NCBI GenBank assembly: GCA_040954595.2
Contig: CM082583.2
Span: 5,270,001-5,334,000, forward strand
Direction: 5' to 3'
Length of the DNA stretch: 64,000 nucleotides
From: Balanoglossus misakiensis
Taxonomy: Eukaryota; Hemichordata
Shown here piece after piece: positions 1 to 13,115 of the stretch (within the stretch, counting starts at the first letter, position 1; every line of letters begins with the position of its first letter). The notes under the pieces were generated by a model. The model was not told where the DNA came from, did no database searches, and saw nothing but the letters and a program-made list of their open reading frames with translations. The translations under genes and the position numbers were made by a program.

Positions 1-3000
1 TATGCAAGGCCGACTTGCCAGTACACACCGCAAATGGCAGCGACCCCCCCCCCCCTCCCTCATCCCCCCAAAAAATTATGCATTTGCTCGAAGACAAATA
101 CGAGTGACAATGGGATGTTCATTTCAAACTCGTATTTGCTAATTAGCCATACAGGTGAGAGATTGATGTATATCTGGCCATTTCCAGCACGGTAGCTGGC
201 TAACACAGGGTGTATTTACTTTGCAAAATATCCCCGGGATATTTGAATAGACATTGATCGATAGGGACTGTAACGCCAAACATTGATGTTGCCAGCTCTT
301 GTGGGTCGCATCCAGCGAGAAAAGTTGACAAATCGGGCGTTTTCCCATTTTTATCGGAGAAGGAAATGAGAAAATAAAAAATAGTGAGGAACTTGGAAAT
401 TTTTGAAATGTCGGGGCGTCTGGTAATTGGGACAGGAATGCAGTTAGGTAATGTATTGTTGGAATGTTGTGTACTCAATTACAGCGGTGCTTTGAGTAAT
501 TGCTTCAAAAAGTTTGCAAAAGTCATGTATCTGCAGCGATTGGCAAACAGAGCCATCGCCAGATGGATTCCAATCGGAAAGATAAAAAGCACCGCCGCAC
601 CGCTGCCAGATCATCATGGGCACGCAGAGTCAAGTTTCAATGAATCTTCCCCACAAGTAAAGGGTACGGTGTGTGTGTGTGGAAGGGGGGTCTTGTACTT
701 CGGGGACCGCGCGTGGGTACAGCGCTTCTTTCTCTGTAAGCCGCCCGCACACTTAGACGGGCATAACCATGTTCCCTCGCAAGTTTTTGCAATAACCACA
801 GAAATATAGTACCAGAATAAAATCGCTCGTCCGCGCTCTGTGTCTCTTCTCTGCAGACCAATTTCTTTTCTTCTCGTCAACGTCTAACGCAGTCTCGGCA
901 CGATTTCTTGCCACCTGACCAAACTATTCATCGTGCAGCTAAACGTAGTTGTCCACTGCCGCTGTGTGACAGGGGAAACCAAACAAGTCTCTTTGACCGA
1001 AGTTACCGCATGGATTCGCCGCGCAAGAGATGCCTTGATCCCTCACAACAAAAAATCACGCATCTGTTGACATTACCTCTAAAACCATGATCAGCGTCTT
1101 CTGTGTGACGTGCGCTAACTTGCATTATCCCGACAACAACAATTATGTTAGATCTCTGGTCGCTTTGTTGAGAACTTCTGAAAAGATTTTTTTCTCGATA
1201 ATAAAAACAGAGATTCCGCGAAATCGAATATGAACGGACCAACCAAGATCATTTAATTTCCAACGAACAAACTCCAAGATCACGATCATAGCTGTTCAGT
1301 AACAAACCGGCGCTTCCAATTTCTCAAGATGGAGTCGTCGTTTGACACGTTTGCCGAGGAATTCTTACCCGATTTCCGTCGCCTTTGGTTTTAAAACTGA
1401 AAGTTTTATAATGTTACAACTCATCGCGGCGGTAGGATCCGTTACTTCCTCCGTGAGCTTAGAAAACGATTCCCTTTAATTAAATTTCATTGTACTCGGT
1501 CGTTGACACTGCAAGCACAAGATCTTTGGACATCCGTTTCTTTGAGTACGCGCGAAGGGGAAAATCAATGTAATTGAAATAGAGACAAAGGGGGCATATT
1601 TACTTGCCTCAAATCATATCGCTGTGAATTATGGCGTCATTTTCCCCATTTCTTTCAAGGCAACTGGGTAGTCTTGACCGAAAACGTTATAAAAATCGAT
1701 GTTCACCGTCCACTTTTGATACAAGACAATGACCAATCGACTTGAACTCGTAAACTTGGTCCACGAAAGCGATCGCCCCCACCCCAGCGCGTTCATGGCA
1801 GCATGTGACCACCGGCTCCGACCACACATACTCGCTACATACTAATAAAATTCTCAGCTTCTTTAGGATTTGCACTTCAAGAGGAGAAAACGTACTACAG
1901 TCTGGACATTAAATTCACCAATGCTGGAAATGTCACATCTTGGTCCCAGGAGAGTCGTGGCTTGGTAATAGGACCACTACATTTCATAAGTACATAATCA
2001 ATGCAACTTTACAGAAAAAGCATTCAAGTTGAAATCAGATGAATTTTAAGAAAAATATTCATGGCGAAAAAAACACAAAGCACAAATGCTTTGACCGAGA
2101 CTACAGAAAAGCTGGGAGGCGTGGAAAGTTTGTCAAAATTGGCCAAAGGTGGCCGTTGCGCGCTTCGTCCCAGTTGCGGTGGTGGAAATTTGCTGAATTG
2201 ATTTATAATCATTTTAATTTTTGTACCGTGTATCTGCGAATGGTCATTTGCTCGGCTAACTAACACGGGGGTTATATCCTCAACAATTGTGGAAAAATAA
2301 CAGCATGGCAATTAAAAATCTCCTCGAATTTGTCAAAGTAAACCTTAAAAGCATTCTGATATCATGAACAAACCGGAACGAACGGCATAAGAAATGTACT
2401 TATAGAATATTTACAACATAAATCGCAAACTTATGCCAGACTTTAAACATCATTTTAGCTTTAGAAAGTAGCGATTTCCCAATATTTTTTGTACTTCTCG
2501 ACACACAATTATATTTTGTTCCAAGTCAAATCTACCGGTTCCCTGAAGCATGCAGCGGCCTTTTGTAGACTCGAGCAGGGAACTTTGGTCACGGTTTATA
2601 CGACGGCCACAGTTACGTTCAACAGAATTAGATTTCCAGCAGTGGTGTGTTTGACAGGAGGCGATCATTCAAGTACATTTATCGAAGAAAAAAAATCACC
2701 AAACATAATATTCAGTCCAAATCTATAAATTTTAGAAACATAACTGATATTATATTTATTGTATTCATAAAACTGCCTGAGATCCTACAACCGATCTTTC
2801 TCTAAATAAAATTCTTGATATGGTAATAATATGCACTGGACATAAAGTGCCGAAAACAAGAGGTTTGGGAGTTGTTTCGATTTCGACGAGAAAATTATTC
2901 GCAAAATGTAAGTCATAAAAATGTATAAAACAAAATAAAAATAAAACATCAGTCGTATGAAAAATCTACATATTAAAAGTCTTCTGGCTTTGAAAAAGTC

Positions 3001-3210
3001 ATGTAACAAAACTTTTTGAAAACTTGATTGTCCTTCAAAGTGAATTCAACCTCCTGAGATAGCTCAAAGCTGTCAAATAATTATAAGATACATGTATGTC
3101 ATCTTTACAACACAAAAAATAAATGTTATACGTACTTGTCAAGTCTAAACCATCTTTACACTGACCTCGTCTATATTACAAATGTGTTTGTATTCTATTT
3201 GCTGTACGTC
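1..3210. other. Non-coding stretch, no gene supported
   Basis: AT-rich sequence with scattered short chance ORFs on both strands. None shows a domain, a signal peptide or consistent splice partners. The longest (384-809, plus) has no recognisable family feature. A C-run lies near 45-55. I see no RNA gene or mobile-element ends here. Confidence 0.6.

Positions 3211-3213
<3 letters not shown>

Positions 3214-3296
<83 letters not shown>
3214..3296. repeat. (TC)n microsatellite, about 80 bp
   Basis: An uninterrupted run of the dinucleotide TC (GA on the other strand). It generates the Leu/Ser-rich and Arg/Glu-rich open frames that cross it on both strands; those are low-complexity artefacts. It lies in intergenic DNA downstream of the minus-strand forkhead gene. 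Confidence 0.97.
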
Positions 3297-3301
<5 letters not shown>

Positions 3302-4371
3302 AAGGCGCACACACGCACTGGAGTCGGTGGGGAAAGTTTCAGTCAGAATGTAAAGGAGACAAAATATGTTGTCGTCACTACATCTTAATATATATAACTT
3401 ACACGAAATCGTATTAAAAGTAACAGGTATCAAAATATATCAAACACTGTTCATTTGGCATCTAGGCTACGATCAATAGTCCCTTCATAAAACCAACACA
3501 TGGCCCGGCAACTTTGGTCCAATTCCACCTTCAAATCGACTCGTAGAGTTAATGTTTTTCTTAATCACTCAGGTGGGTGATTTTTTCAACACAAACAACA
3601 TATCATGCACTTTCATCTTTTCGGAATAGGATGACTGGTTATTATTGAAACTCTTTTGTCATTGTCTCGATCAAGATGCAGTATACGAATAGACACTATC
3701 GAGAATTTGACATTTTTTGAAGCGCTAAACTCTCACCGGTACGGGAAATATAGCATGCCTCCCTGCTTCTACCTTGCGGTCTTCTTCGAGCGAAAGTAAT
3801 TTGAAAGCGCTGGAAAGGGCCATCTATGTTTTTGTTTGCCGCCGAAATAACAAAATTTGTCACACACCAGCTGTGGTGCTCGGGGTGCCAGACAAAAACG
3901 CGGAAGGTGTTGACACAGAAAGTGTTTGTGCAATTGTGGCGAAACAGATAAAACGTGTGAATGCGCGAAATTGCAGGTAGTTAAGATTAACATACGCTTT
4001 CTTGTAGTTTAAATAAACGACTGAGATCAGACACGACACGTCTCTTTGAATTATGATTCTAATTTCACCAAGGCGAGGTTCTCTTGAGTCGGTGGTACCT
4101 CCATAAGTTACCTAAAACACTTCGCTAGAAACAGAAAATCGTCTTTATATCGCATGGACAATTCACATGAGTAAATTCAGGCACCAAGTGAAACAAACGT
4201 AAAATAATGGCACGTATTAAAGTTTGTAAATTTCAATATATCAATGTACTTTACCCACGAAGTCGTTGTTCCTGCGCAAATTTATTTGGAGTATATCGTT
4301 ACTGACGAACTCCTGCGTATAAAAAATCAAGGTGGCTTCCGTTCTGACTTGAAAAGTTAATATATTTTTTT
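3297..4371. other. Intergenic; probable 3' end of the forkhead gene
   Basis: No coding exon is supported. On the minus strand an AATAAA hexamer (complement of 4281-4286) lies about 90 bases after the stop codon of the forkhead gene and is the likely polyadenylation signal. The rest is AT-rich and unremarkable. Confidence 0.5.
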
Positions 4372-5391
4372 TCAAACTTGCAAACTTGGGTGGGAAAGTC
4401 TGTTGCTCATCTGATGATACTGGCTTCCGGACATGGACGTGTAGGGCTGCTGTAAAGCCGAGGGGTAACTCGAAAGTGGCGTCGGTGGCGGGGTCTGCAT
4501 ACTCTGCACCTGTCCCATGAGGTAGGACCCCGAGTTCATTTGCGACGAGTGGTAGAGCTGGCTCGGCGTGAAGCACGAGCCGTTGTACGTGGACACGGAC
4601 GAGTTCCAGGCGGCGGCGTCCACGTGGTTGTCGATGGGCGACCGCTGTGCGGCGTGCGGCGGCAGCGTCTGCGGGTAGTGCTGCAGGGAGGGCACCGCCG
4701 CGTTCAGGCTCGGGTACTTGCAGGCCGGGTTGATGCCCGTGCCGAACAGGCTGAAGTGTCCGAACGAGTTGACGTGCTGGATCTGGGCCGCCTCGTACTT
4801 CCTCTTGCTGAGCTTGAAGCGCTTCGCCCGCCGGAGGAAGCTGCCGTTCGCGAACATGTCTCCGGCGGCGGGATGCAGCGCCCAGTAATTGCCCTTTCCT
4901 GGTCGCCCGGGAGCGCGCGGGATTTTCACGAAGCAGTCGTTCAGCGACAGATTGTGTCGGATGGAGTTTTGCCACCGCTGCTGGTTCTCCCTGAAATAAG
5001 GAAACTTGTTCATTATGAATTGGTACACTTCGTTCAGCGTTAGCATACCGTCCTTGGAGCTCTCCAAAGCCATGGTGATCAGGGCAATGTAGGAGTACGG
5101 CGGCTTGACGTCGGCGAATCGCCTCTTCTCCTTCGTCAGTCCCGATGACGACCGGCTGACGTCGTGGTCATCGTCGCTGTCCTCGGAGACCGATTTCTCC
5201 GTGTTCGAGTTCAAGTCGGGAAGCGACGGCGGGCAAAGGTCTGGTTCTGGTTGTTGGCTGTGGTGTTGGTGGGTTTTCATGCACTGACTGGAATCGATTC
5301 TCTCGTTCATCACAAGCGACGGGTGCATGCGGCTGTTGGGGTGGTGATGATGATGATGATGTCCAAGCGGTTCGCCTAAAGACGCCTCCAT
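4372..5391 (-). CDS. Forkhead-box transcription factor, FoxAB-like
   Basis: Intronless gene, 339 aa from the Met at 5391. An in-frame Met at 5472 would add 27 unremarkable residues; I prefer the downstream start because the family-like acidic and His-rich N-terminus begins there. The complete forkhead (winged-helix) DNA-binding domain spans about residues 96-190: it opens [13 protein letters not shown], contains the recognition helix [17 protein letters not shown], and ends in wing 2 with [10 protein letters not shown] and [10 protein letters not shown] His run lies at residues 11-17, and an acidic stretch (EDSDDDHD) precedes the domain. The C-terminal half is Ser/Pro/Gln-rich, typical of an activation or repression region. 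The wording of wing 2 resembles the invertebrate FoxAB class more than FoxB, FoxE or FoxC; that assignment is from memory. It acts in the nucleus as a sequence-specific regulator. No partner gene is adjacent. Confidence 0.93.
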   Translation of the reverse strand: MEASLGEPLGHHHHHHHPNSRMHPSLVMNERIDSSQCMKTHQHHSQQPEPDLCPPSLPDLNSNTEKSVSEDSDDDHDVSRSSSGLTKEKRRFADVKPPYSYIALITMALESSKDGMLTLNEVYQFIMNKFPYFRENQQRWQNSIRHNLSLNDCFVKIPRAPGRPGKGNYWALHPAAGDMFANGSFLRRAKRFKLSKRKYEAAQIQHVNSFGHFSLFGTGINPACKYPSLNAAVPSLQHYPQTLPPHAAQRSPIDNHVDAAAWNSSVSTYNGSCFTPSQLYHSSQMNSGSYLMGQVQSMQTPPPTPLSSYPSALQQPYTSMSGSQYHQMSNRLSHPSLQV

Positions 5392-8300
5392 GGTCGTTTT
5401 CGTCCGATTTCCAAGAAAGTGAAAGTAAGAGATCGCCGGATGCAAAGTTAAGAGGCCGGCAAGAAAGTTCACAGGTCGACAACCGATCAGGCCTTAACCT
5501 CTTCCCGTTGGCTGTCACCAAATGGCCGCCGTCTCGGACCAGTCGGAGAAAATGGGTAACGTCTAATAAGATTTGCGCACAAGTGCTGACTGACTAAGCT
5601 TCCTCTTGTCACCAGTTTTCGATTTGAAAAAAAAATCACGTGAATATGCATGAGTCCGGTGAATGGTGGAGTTTGCACAGAGGTGGAGAGATAAAACAAG
5701 CGCAGCGATGCGGCCGACAGGTTGTTTGATGATCGCCACCCACTGAGCTCCTATTGTCATTCACAATGAGCGACTAAGTGATGGAGCTACCGGTGGGAGG
5801 CGTAGATCGGAGTTTCTCGGGCCATTAGCGCTAATAACATGTTTCTATGCATAGCAAACCGGTTGGCATTCTTCTCGCGGCCACACCTCACCAATTACCC
5901 TGCAATTTACCGATATTGTCGTGTTGGGGGGACGCAATGAACTCATCACTGACACCACCGCCATTTAGCGTCGACAGGCCAGCTTCCATGCATACAGACG
6001 GGGAATCAAAAGACAGGCACACCGCATTCCGCCAGTGATCGTGACAACGGTGGACTTCACGGACAAAGCTGGCAAACCCCGCGACATGTACAGACCGATC
6101 CCCAATAAACATGTAAATGTAACGTAAGATTCTCCCGTTTGACAAATGTATGTTCAGCTTGTGGATTATTTATTTTGTAAGCGATCTATGAACTGACCGT
6201 CTGTCGACACAAGAGAACCCTGGATGAGCGAAGCGTGTCATATCTTTCTTACTACTGCAAACTAAAAAAAAATACCGCAAGAAGTAAATAACAGAAAGTG
6301 CACGACGTACATGTACTGTATGAAAGTGGGATGCCGAATATTGAGGAACGTTCCCGTGAGGTTTTGACATCAAAACACAGGTTCAAATTGACAACGTAAC
6401 GGACAATTCTGAAAACCGACGCCGTGTTAGTGAGGGCCCTCAATTTACAAAAAAACGTAATACAAAGTTGTGATGTACAACACCTTTTAAAAAGAAGCGT
6501 ATGAAAACACAATTATTCAGAAGACAATTCCGGGGTTTCAATAGATCTGCACCCCGATCGAAATCTCGCCAACTGTTTGTGTCAACAAATTAGCCAGGTC
6601 TGTAATATTGTTTTAATGAACACTCAGCGAACAGAAAAGGATACAGTGCTTTACTGTGGCCGATGTGAAGTGGGTATTCTTTAAACACTAACTTTTGTTT
6701 GTGCAGCAAAAGGCGCACTGTTAATTTTGGTGAATTCCCCCCGACAAGTGTTGTTGAGTAGAGAAAGTAAATTGAGTCGAGTTCCTCGTGAACAAAGTGT
6801 CGGGGATTAGCTTCTATGTGAGACATTACGGGCAATGAATAAAACATTAGTTTCTCATTGTTGCCCTAATGCTTTACGTGTTAAGCGTTAAAGAGATTGC
6901 CCCATTATTAATAAGTAATTTGATTTGTTCATCGCGCCTTGTCCTTTTCTTCTTCTCCGTCTTCGGTTTCATCTGGCAGTGGTGCGGGATGGAGAGGATT
7001 GCGGGGAAGGGCCGCGAGTTGCCCGTCAGGGGTGCGAGGAATCCCCGACGCGTGTTTTGTGTACGTTTCAACACCAAGCTCCAGCAGCATTTGCACAATA
7101 TTTACTCTCGCAGAAACGGCCCGGAGAGAGTGCCGCAAAGCCCTCGCAGGAGAGACAATGAGCGGCGGCAAAGTTCAAACGCCGTCAAAATACTTGACTA
7201 ACAACAGGACACCCGGCGGCCGACTGCTGGCTAAAAGAACGGTGGAAAATGCCAGCAATTTCCACCAATAGTGACAAGTCCCATAATGGCCTGTTGTCTT
7301 CAATACAAACTCATATAATTAGCGTCACAGTGGGCAACTGAGCCGTGCCAATTTTTCCTCCCACTAACAAGTTAAAACAATATTGTCTAATGATGAGCGA
7401 GTGATATGTACACAGGCTACCGACTTTTATGGTCATTCGGACTGCGGCTTTACCAATGTTTGACATACAATAGAAACATGGTGCTTTATCCATCTGTATA
7501 TGGGAAGTTGCCTTAACTCCTTCGCAACAGGACACTGCAGCAGCGCTGCGAAATAAGACAAACGCGGGAACCACCTGTTGATTTCAATTCTGAGACTTTG
7601 GATTTTTTTCAACAGCCCACTTGATCCACGCGACTGCGCATGATCTCAAAGCACTCAAGTGATATATTGTATCACTTCGCCCCCATAGACAGGAGGAGCT
7701 CACTTTAACTGTCTATGATTGCTCAGACGCCGTGACCAACACCGTTGTCTTCAGACGACGGGCATCAAGTGTCTTTCTTGCTGGTATTCAAGAGAAGTCT
7801 TCAAGATAAAACAAAACGCTCGAACAAGTAACTGACATACTGTACTTTAGACTATTGACATACAAGAACAGATCCTTAAAATCGAAATCCTATACGGAAA
7901 CACACGGGCATTTATATGATGCTTGGATTAACATACGTGTTTTCGAAATGTTTGAGTGTTTCTTTGGGCGATGGATATACTCTTTTCACTTTCTCTATGT
8001 TCATCTTTGCCTCTATTTTATTCAACATGTCCCTGTTTGTCTGGCTGTCTGGCTTTGTCTGTCTCAGTGCCCATGTGTCTCACTCCTGTGTCTCCCACCC
8101 ACCCACCCGTACCTGTCTCCCAGAAGAAGGGAGAAGAGAAAACAAGTGTACATGTGATCTTATGGTTTGAAATTGGGTCAAATTCTATCAGAGGCTCCAA
8201 TGAGCATGAAAGGAGAAGACATATACATGTAAAGGAAAATAGTTAACAGGAGACAGAAAGTATTTATATTGTTTGTTGACACTTATCACTTGATTTTTAA

Positions 8301-10934
8301 GTGTTTTATGTGTAGTGTTGTCATTTAGTTACCGTATCAGTTTTAACAGAAGCCAAGCTGGTGTGAAATGCAGCCTCTCAGTTTTGTCCGAAACAACGAT
8401 TTTTCATTCCTGACAAACGTGGTGAAGCAACTGACAATAATGCAATGAGTCTAACCTCCACTGGCGACACTAAAACAGTTGAAATGTGAAGTTGTGCATT
8501 GACTTGAATTTGTGATTTAAAAGGAGCAAAAATAGGACGAGCTGTATGGAGTTGTGATTGGCGCTTCACACGGAAAGGGAGATTGTTTGAAGAGCAAGGG
8601 ATACTAGCTGACCGTGATGAGTGACACACGCAGACCCTTTCCTTCCTGTCAAAATGCTTGTGACCGTGCCTACACTAAATGTTATCGAAGCAGGTGGAAG
8701 GACAAGAAAGGGGAATGCTTGACACTTGCGGTAATACATGACGCATGTCGGATTTGACAACTCCGACCAAGTCTCACTTGACTACAAGGTCCCGAACATT
8801 GCATTATTCCACTCCACGAAGGCAACTGGCCTCTTACCTGTTTGTGGGCGTGCATCTTTTCGGACTCTCGTTATAAGTTTTTCGTGAGATTGCTCGCTGC
8901 CAGTTTAATCATTGCATGACCATTTTCAATGTGCCAATATCACGTGTTGTAAATTATGATTCAAAATGTGGATTTCGAACATTCAATTCAATTCTTGTTT
9001 TAACATTTTTTTCACTTCGGTTGACGTTTCTCTTCGTTACGTTACAACAATAAACACGAGAGGACTGGTTGCCATGCCCGCTTCCAAAAGTAAATAAAAA
9101 ATCAAGACTTTCTTTAAAATGAGGGGTGTTAGGTAAATGGGGGTGTGAATTCAGATGTAAAGGCGCGGTGACGTAACGCCGAGCGCCAGAAGGTAGCTTT
9201 TTACTGGTTTACCTGCTCTCTTTAAGTCAGCCCCCTGCGGCTAAGCATCCGGTTTCTACCGTTAAGTCATTTTCGCACCTGCACATTCTATCGCCTTATG
9301 TTTGTCACTCTCATATGAAAACAGCTTTCGGAGGGACATTTTCCATGTCTTGTTGGGTGGCAAAATAAAGAGCGTTTCTCGCGGTTAAAACATCGAGGCC
9401 TCCGGGTCACCAACAAGCCATCAGTGTCAACAGCCCGTTGACACAAAACTAGCCCCGTCGCGGAAAAAAAAACAGTAAAAAAGTGCCGTTGGTTCCATCC
9501 AACGCCTTTCTTGTAAATTCTTTTTTCTGTTTGTGAGTCAACACGTAAGACAGGCACTCGCCCGGTTTGATGGGTGTTTTGTTTGTCTACTCACGCTGTG
9601 GTGTGTATGAAACTGTCAAAGAAGAATCGAGTTGTCATTTTTTCCACAACAACATTAAGCTCTACATCTAATCCTCTTTAAGTTTACCTGTTTTTCTGTG
9701 TTGCTATATTGTCAAAAGTTCGCTGTATATTGCGATTTTTTTTATTAAACATAAACATGTTTGTTGTAGCTGCGCGCGGCTTATACCGTGAGGGTTTCCT
9801 CGAATTATTTGATTACATATTTTGGGAATGTCAAGAATCTGACATGCGCTTTATCTGTCATTTTTGATGGCGAAAATGGCTTTCCTGAATGCAAATCCTG
9901 CTTCTCCATTGGAGAGTAAACGTTCAGTTTGACATCGCTTAACAGTTGGCTCCCACAAGCTAAAATTATTTCCTCGAGAATAAACGCTCTTTCTTAATTG
10001 CATCTCTCAAGCTTTAAATATTTCCTCGTGGGCGGATGGGACCAGTCAATATACTACTGCGCCAAAATTTCACTATTCCAACCGTGCTCTCTGATACAAC
10101 ACAGATCATGATATCCCAATTTAAAATATTACCTTCACTGCTTGATGCAGTTTATTTGCCAGATAATATTGTTTGTTTACCACGGCAGGTTTTAAAAAAA
10201 AAAAAAAAAACAGTTCGTCCAACAGCTAGAGTTGACCACCGTGCGATTTAGGATGACTCCTGCGCGCGCCAGTAACTGCTAGCGCCCTCAACGTCAAATA
10301 CTGTATCTGGTTGACGCTCCGGAAATATCGCCAGTTAACGTTGTGAGCAGAAGACAGTTCGGCCATAAGAGGGCGCTGGTGACCTGAAAGTTGGTTGTCA
10401 TGCCACCGACAAAAGAACATAGAGGGAAGCAATTCTTTTCTATTCCATTCAAATTCAAAATTGTTGCCCATGCACCGAGAAATTAAAACAAAGACACATG
10501 ACGTATTCGGACACAATATCCTTTATATCTATCACAGAAGTACCCTTACAACGCATATATTCACACAAAGATTTCGAGCCACACTGCCATGAGTCACCAG
10601 TGTTCCAAAAAATTGTATGTACTGCTGAAGGGAAGTCGTGCACTAATGGTGACTCTATAAAACTCAAATTCCATCTGGGTGCAGCATGCAAATAAGATAT
10701 TTAGCAGATGATGTCCTCCTATGGCAAATTACACACCAGTGCCTACTTGAGGTACGTACAGCGAGCAAAGTACGTCCAGTGGCCATACATATTTCACAGG
10801 ACTTGGCGCTCTAAGCAGCAGGTACCGTACGCATGTGGTAGGGTTTTAAATTGTCCAGTCACTTCAGGAGTACATCGTGGGTAATGTCACACAGAGCACA
10901 GCCAAGACTCTTAGAGTGTTTTGTTCTTTCCACA
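5392..10934. other. Long non-coding stretch upstream of the forkhead gene
   Basis: About 5.5 kb between the forkhead start and the 3' end of the next minus-strand gene. It should contain the forkhead promoter and upstream regulatory DNA. Only chance ORFs were seen, plus one GC-rich open segment near 7 kb listed separately. A short inverted pair (ATAGACAG/CTGTCTAT) lies near 7685-7720. No transposon ends were recognised. Confidence 0.5.
6929..7171 (-). other. GC-rich open segment, possible relic exon
   Basis: About 80 codons on the minus strand that stand out from AT-rich flanks by GC content and coding-like composition. Part of the translation (NIVQMLLELG) reads like the second helix of an ankyrin repeat, followed by an acidic, Lys-rich tail and a stop. 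I found no convincing partner exons. It may be the last exon of a degraded gene, a retained fragment or chance; the plus strand is also open here. Function not assigned. Confidence 0.2.
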
Positions 10935-12539
10935 TCAGTTCTCAATCAACTGCGTCACTTCCTGAGTAAAAAACAACCCAGAAATTACAAGGAAACCAAT
11001 CTAAAGAAAATTGTATTTCCAGTTTTTTTCCTATTAGCTGTCTGCCTGCAGGATTTTCAGTCAGGAAAGCCACATCCGCATATAAAACGACAATGTAAGG
11101 GAGTAAAGGCTTTTTCATCGATTCTGATGGGGTGAATCTTGTGGAATTTAAGCAGAATTTTGCATATTTTAGGAGAAAGTGCGACAACGTTCACACTTTA
11201 TATTTTTAAAAGCAAAGTAAACGTCATCTTTGTTTCGCAATACACAGAAAAATATGATGTAGGGTGGGGGGCCAGGGGGGGGGGGGTGATTGCACACTTA
11301 CTTGTAATGTTTTGTGATCACAGGTCTCTGTCAGCTGATCAAACTCCTGCACCTTTGTAATAATCTCATCGAAGCTGTAGAACGAGGAGACAAAGAAATG
11401 AAAATCAAGCTGGAGAGCATTACTCCAATATTGAAGGAAAATAATTGTGCTAGTAACTGTTGTGATGCCCACAAACAATATTTGAAACATGGTAGACAGG
11501 CAATCTGTGGTTCATACTTATTTGAAATTTGTGAGTACACTTAGGAAATCGGTCAATAAATCTCACCATTCTAATCTTTTCTTGTGCTGCGTGATCTCCT
11601 GTTGTGTGTCGCTCAATTCCTGGAAAAGTGAAACAGATTTGACTGAGGTGGGGATATCAGAGTGCCCCAATTTGACATTTCAACACAGTACAATACTTTA
11701 TGGGAAATTTGTACGTATTACCATGGTGGTTGCACCATACAATGTTTTATTCTGGAGTCTCATTTTCCTACCTCTTGTAAATCATCTTCAATGTCTTCAA
11801 GATGGTGTATGGCATCATCTACTGATTTCAAATAACTGCTTTGCAAGGACAGTTCCAGTGCCTATATAGCAAAATACCAGCAGAAAAAAATCAGGAATGT
11901 GCTAATACTTGTAGCAGGGAATCTTGATTTTCACAAGTTTATCAGGTTAAAATAAAATAAAAACATTTGCCTTACTGATTCATATCTGACACACTGTACC
12001 ACAGACACTATGGTTACAGATCATGTCGCCATGATGATTACATGGTCAGTGACAGTGGCCGTTTTGCTACAATTACTGACACAACCATCCATTAACTTGC
12101 CAAATCTATCACAAACCCAAAGGTATTATTAATACAGATGTAACAAATGATCTTATGTAAAGACAAGAACACAACAGTGGACTTGATCGATAGTCGCTCT
12201 GTGATTTCAACCACCAATCAACAGTTGATGGGTTATTGCCATTAGATTAACAAACAAAACATGATAACTTATTGGCCATTTATAACCATGGGAGAATGAC
12301 ACCCTTTTGAATGTTACTGATTGAGTGTTACCATGGGAATAACAAATGCACGATCCACATTAATACTTATATATGGTGAGAGGTTTTTTTCTTTTTCACC
12401 ACTAATCAAGTGCTCAGTCCAGTTAAAATGGAGCCAAAGTACTCGGGGACCGTGTCAGTCCGGTTAGATTTGTGGCGTTTGGGAGTACAGTAAACACTGA
12501 ATATTTTAGAATGCTGCTGATTTACGGGAAAGAGTACAA

Positions 12540-12629
12540 CCGTTTGGGTAGCTCTGGACTTATGCGCTGTTTGGGTCTACGCTGCTCTCCGTCCCCACAC
12601 AGCGCATAAGTCCAGAGCTACCGTTTGGG
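12540..12629. mobile_element. 72-bp hairpin MITE with 9-bp target duplication
   Basis: The element proper is 12549-12620. Its 22-bp ends are perfect inverted repeats beginning TAGCTCTGGA, with a 28-bp spacer. The direct repeat CCGTTTGGG lies immediately outside both ends (12540-12548 and 12621-12629). The terminal TAGCTCTG and the 9-bp duplication match the large transposon 160 bp away, so it is probably mobilised by the same transposase. It interrupts exon 3 of the minus-strand coiled-coil gene and introduces an in-frame stop. Confidence 0.88.
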
Positions 12630-12781
12630 AAAACAGGTTCTTGAAGATGGAGTCAGATGACACTTTATTGTACACCTGCAATGAAGATTTGTCGTTCAAA
12701 TTCGCTGTCACAATGGTGTCTGGCTCCAAACCTGTATCGTATATAGAGGGACTGTGCTCAGATCGAGTTCACGGGGCCCAC

Positions 12782-13115
12782 TAGCTCTGCGTGGCAGGGC
12801 TGTGTTGTTACGGCGAGCCCTCCACCCACAGCCCTGCAAAGCTCCATAGACAAAACTGGCGAAACTCCGCGGATTTGTATCGGAAGGGTTTCCTTACCAA
12901 AAACTGCCGAATTCGAACTCAAAACGTGCGTCGATCTTCGTCACTGGCCTCGAGTACTCCAGTCGCTAGCAATTTGAGCTAAAATATACCTGATTGCTTG
13001 CGTTAAGGCCCGTTTTCGATGTTTATGCGAGAAGATCCCTAAGAACGCCGCCATGTTGAATCTCGTTGCCCGACGAGTTTACCCAGGAGCCTTTGCGCGA
13101 AAGTTTGCCGAAAAC
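12782..13115 (+). repeat. Left terminal inverted repeat of the large transposon, 334 bp
   Basis: Reverse complement of 23721-24054. It begins TAGCTCTGCGTGGCAGGG; the match stops after GCCGAAAAC. It contains a YY1-type motif (GCCGCCATGTT, 13047-13057). The subterminal words CCTCCACCCACAGCCCTGCA and CCATAGA are shared with the 555-bp element at 36350. The 63-codon frame inside it (12791-12982) is present in both repeats and is not regarded as a gene. Confidence 0.95.

Noticed and set aside
384-809. 141-aa open frame on the plus strand
   Set aside because: No recognisable domain, no splice support, composition like surrounding non-coding DNA; opposing frames are equally open.
3136-3433. Leu/Ser-rich and Arg/Glu-rich open frames on both strands
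   Set aside because: They are produced by the (TC)n microsatellite, which is open in several frames.
4241-4975. 244-aa open frame overlapping the forkhead gene
   Set aside because: It is a shifted reading of the GC-rich forkhead coding region; the forkhead frame carries the conserved domain.
12791-12982. 63-aa frame, identical copy at 23854-24045
   Set aside because: It lies in the terminal inverted repeats of the transposon; duplication of the frame is explained by the repeat and not by coding.
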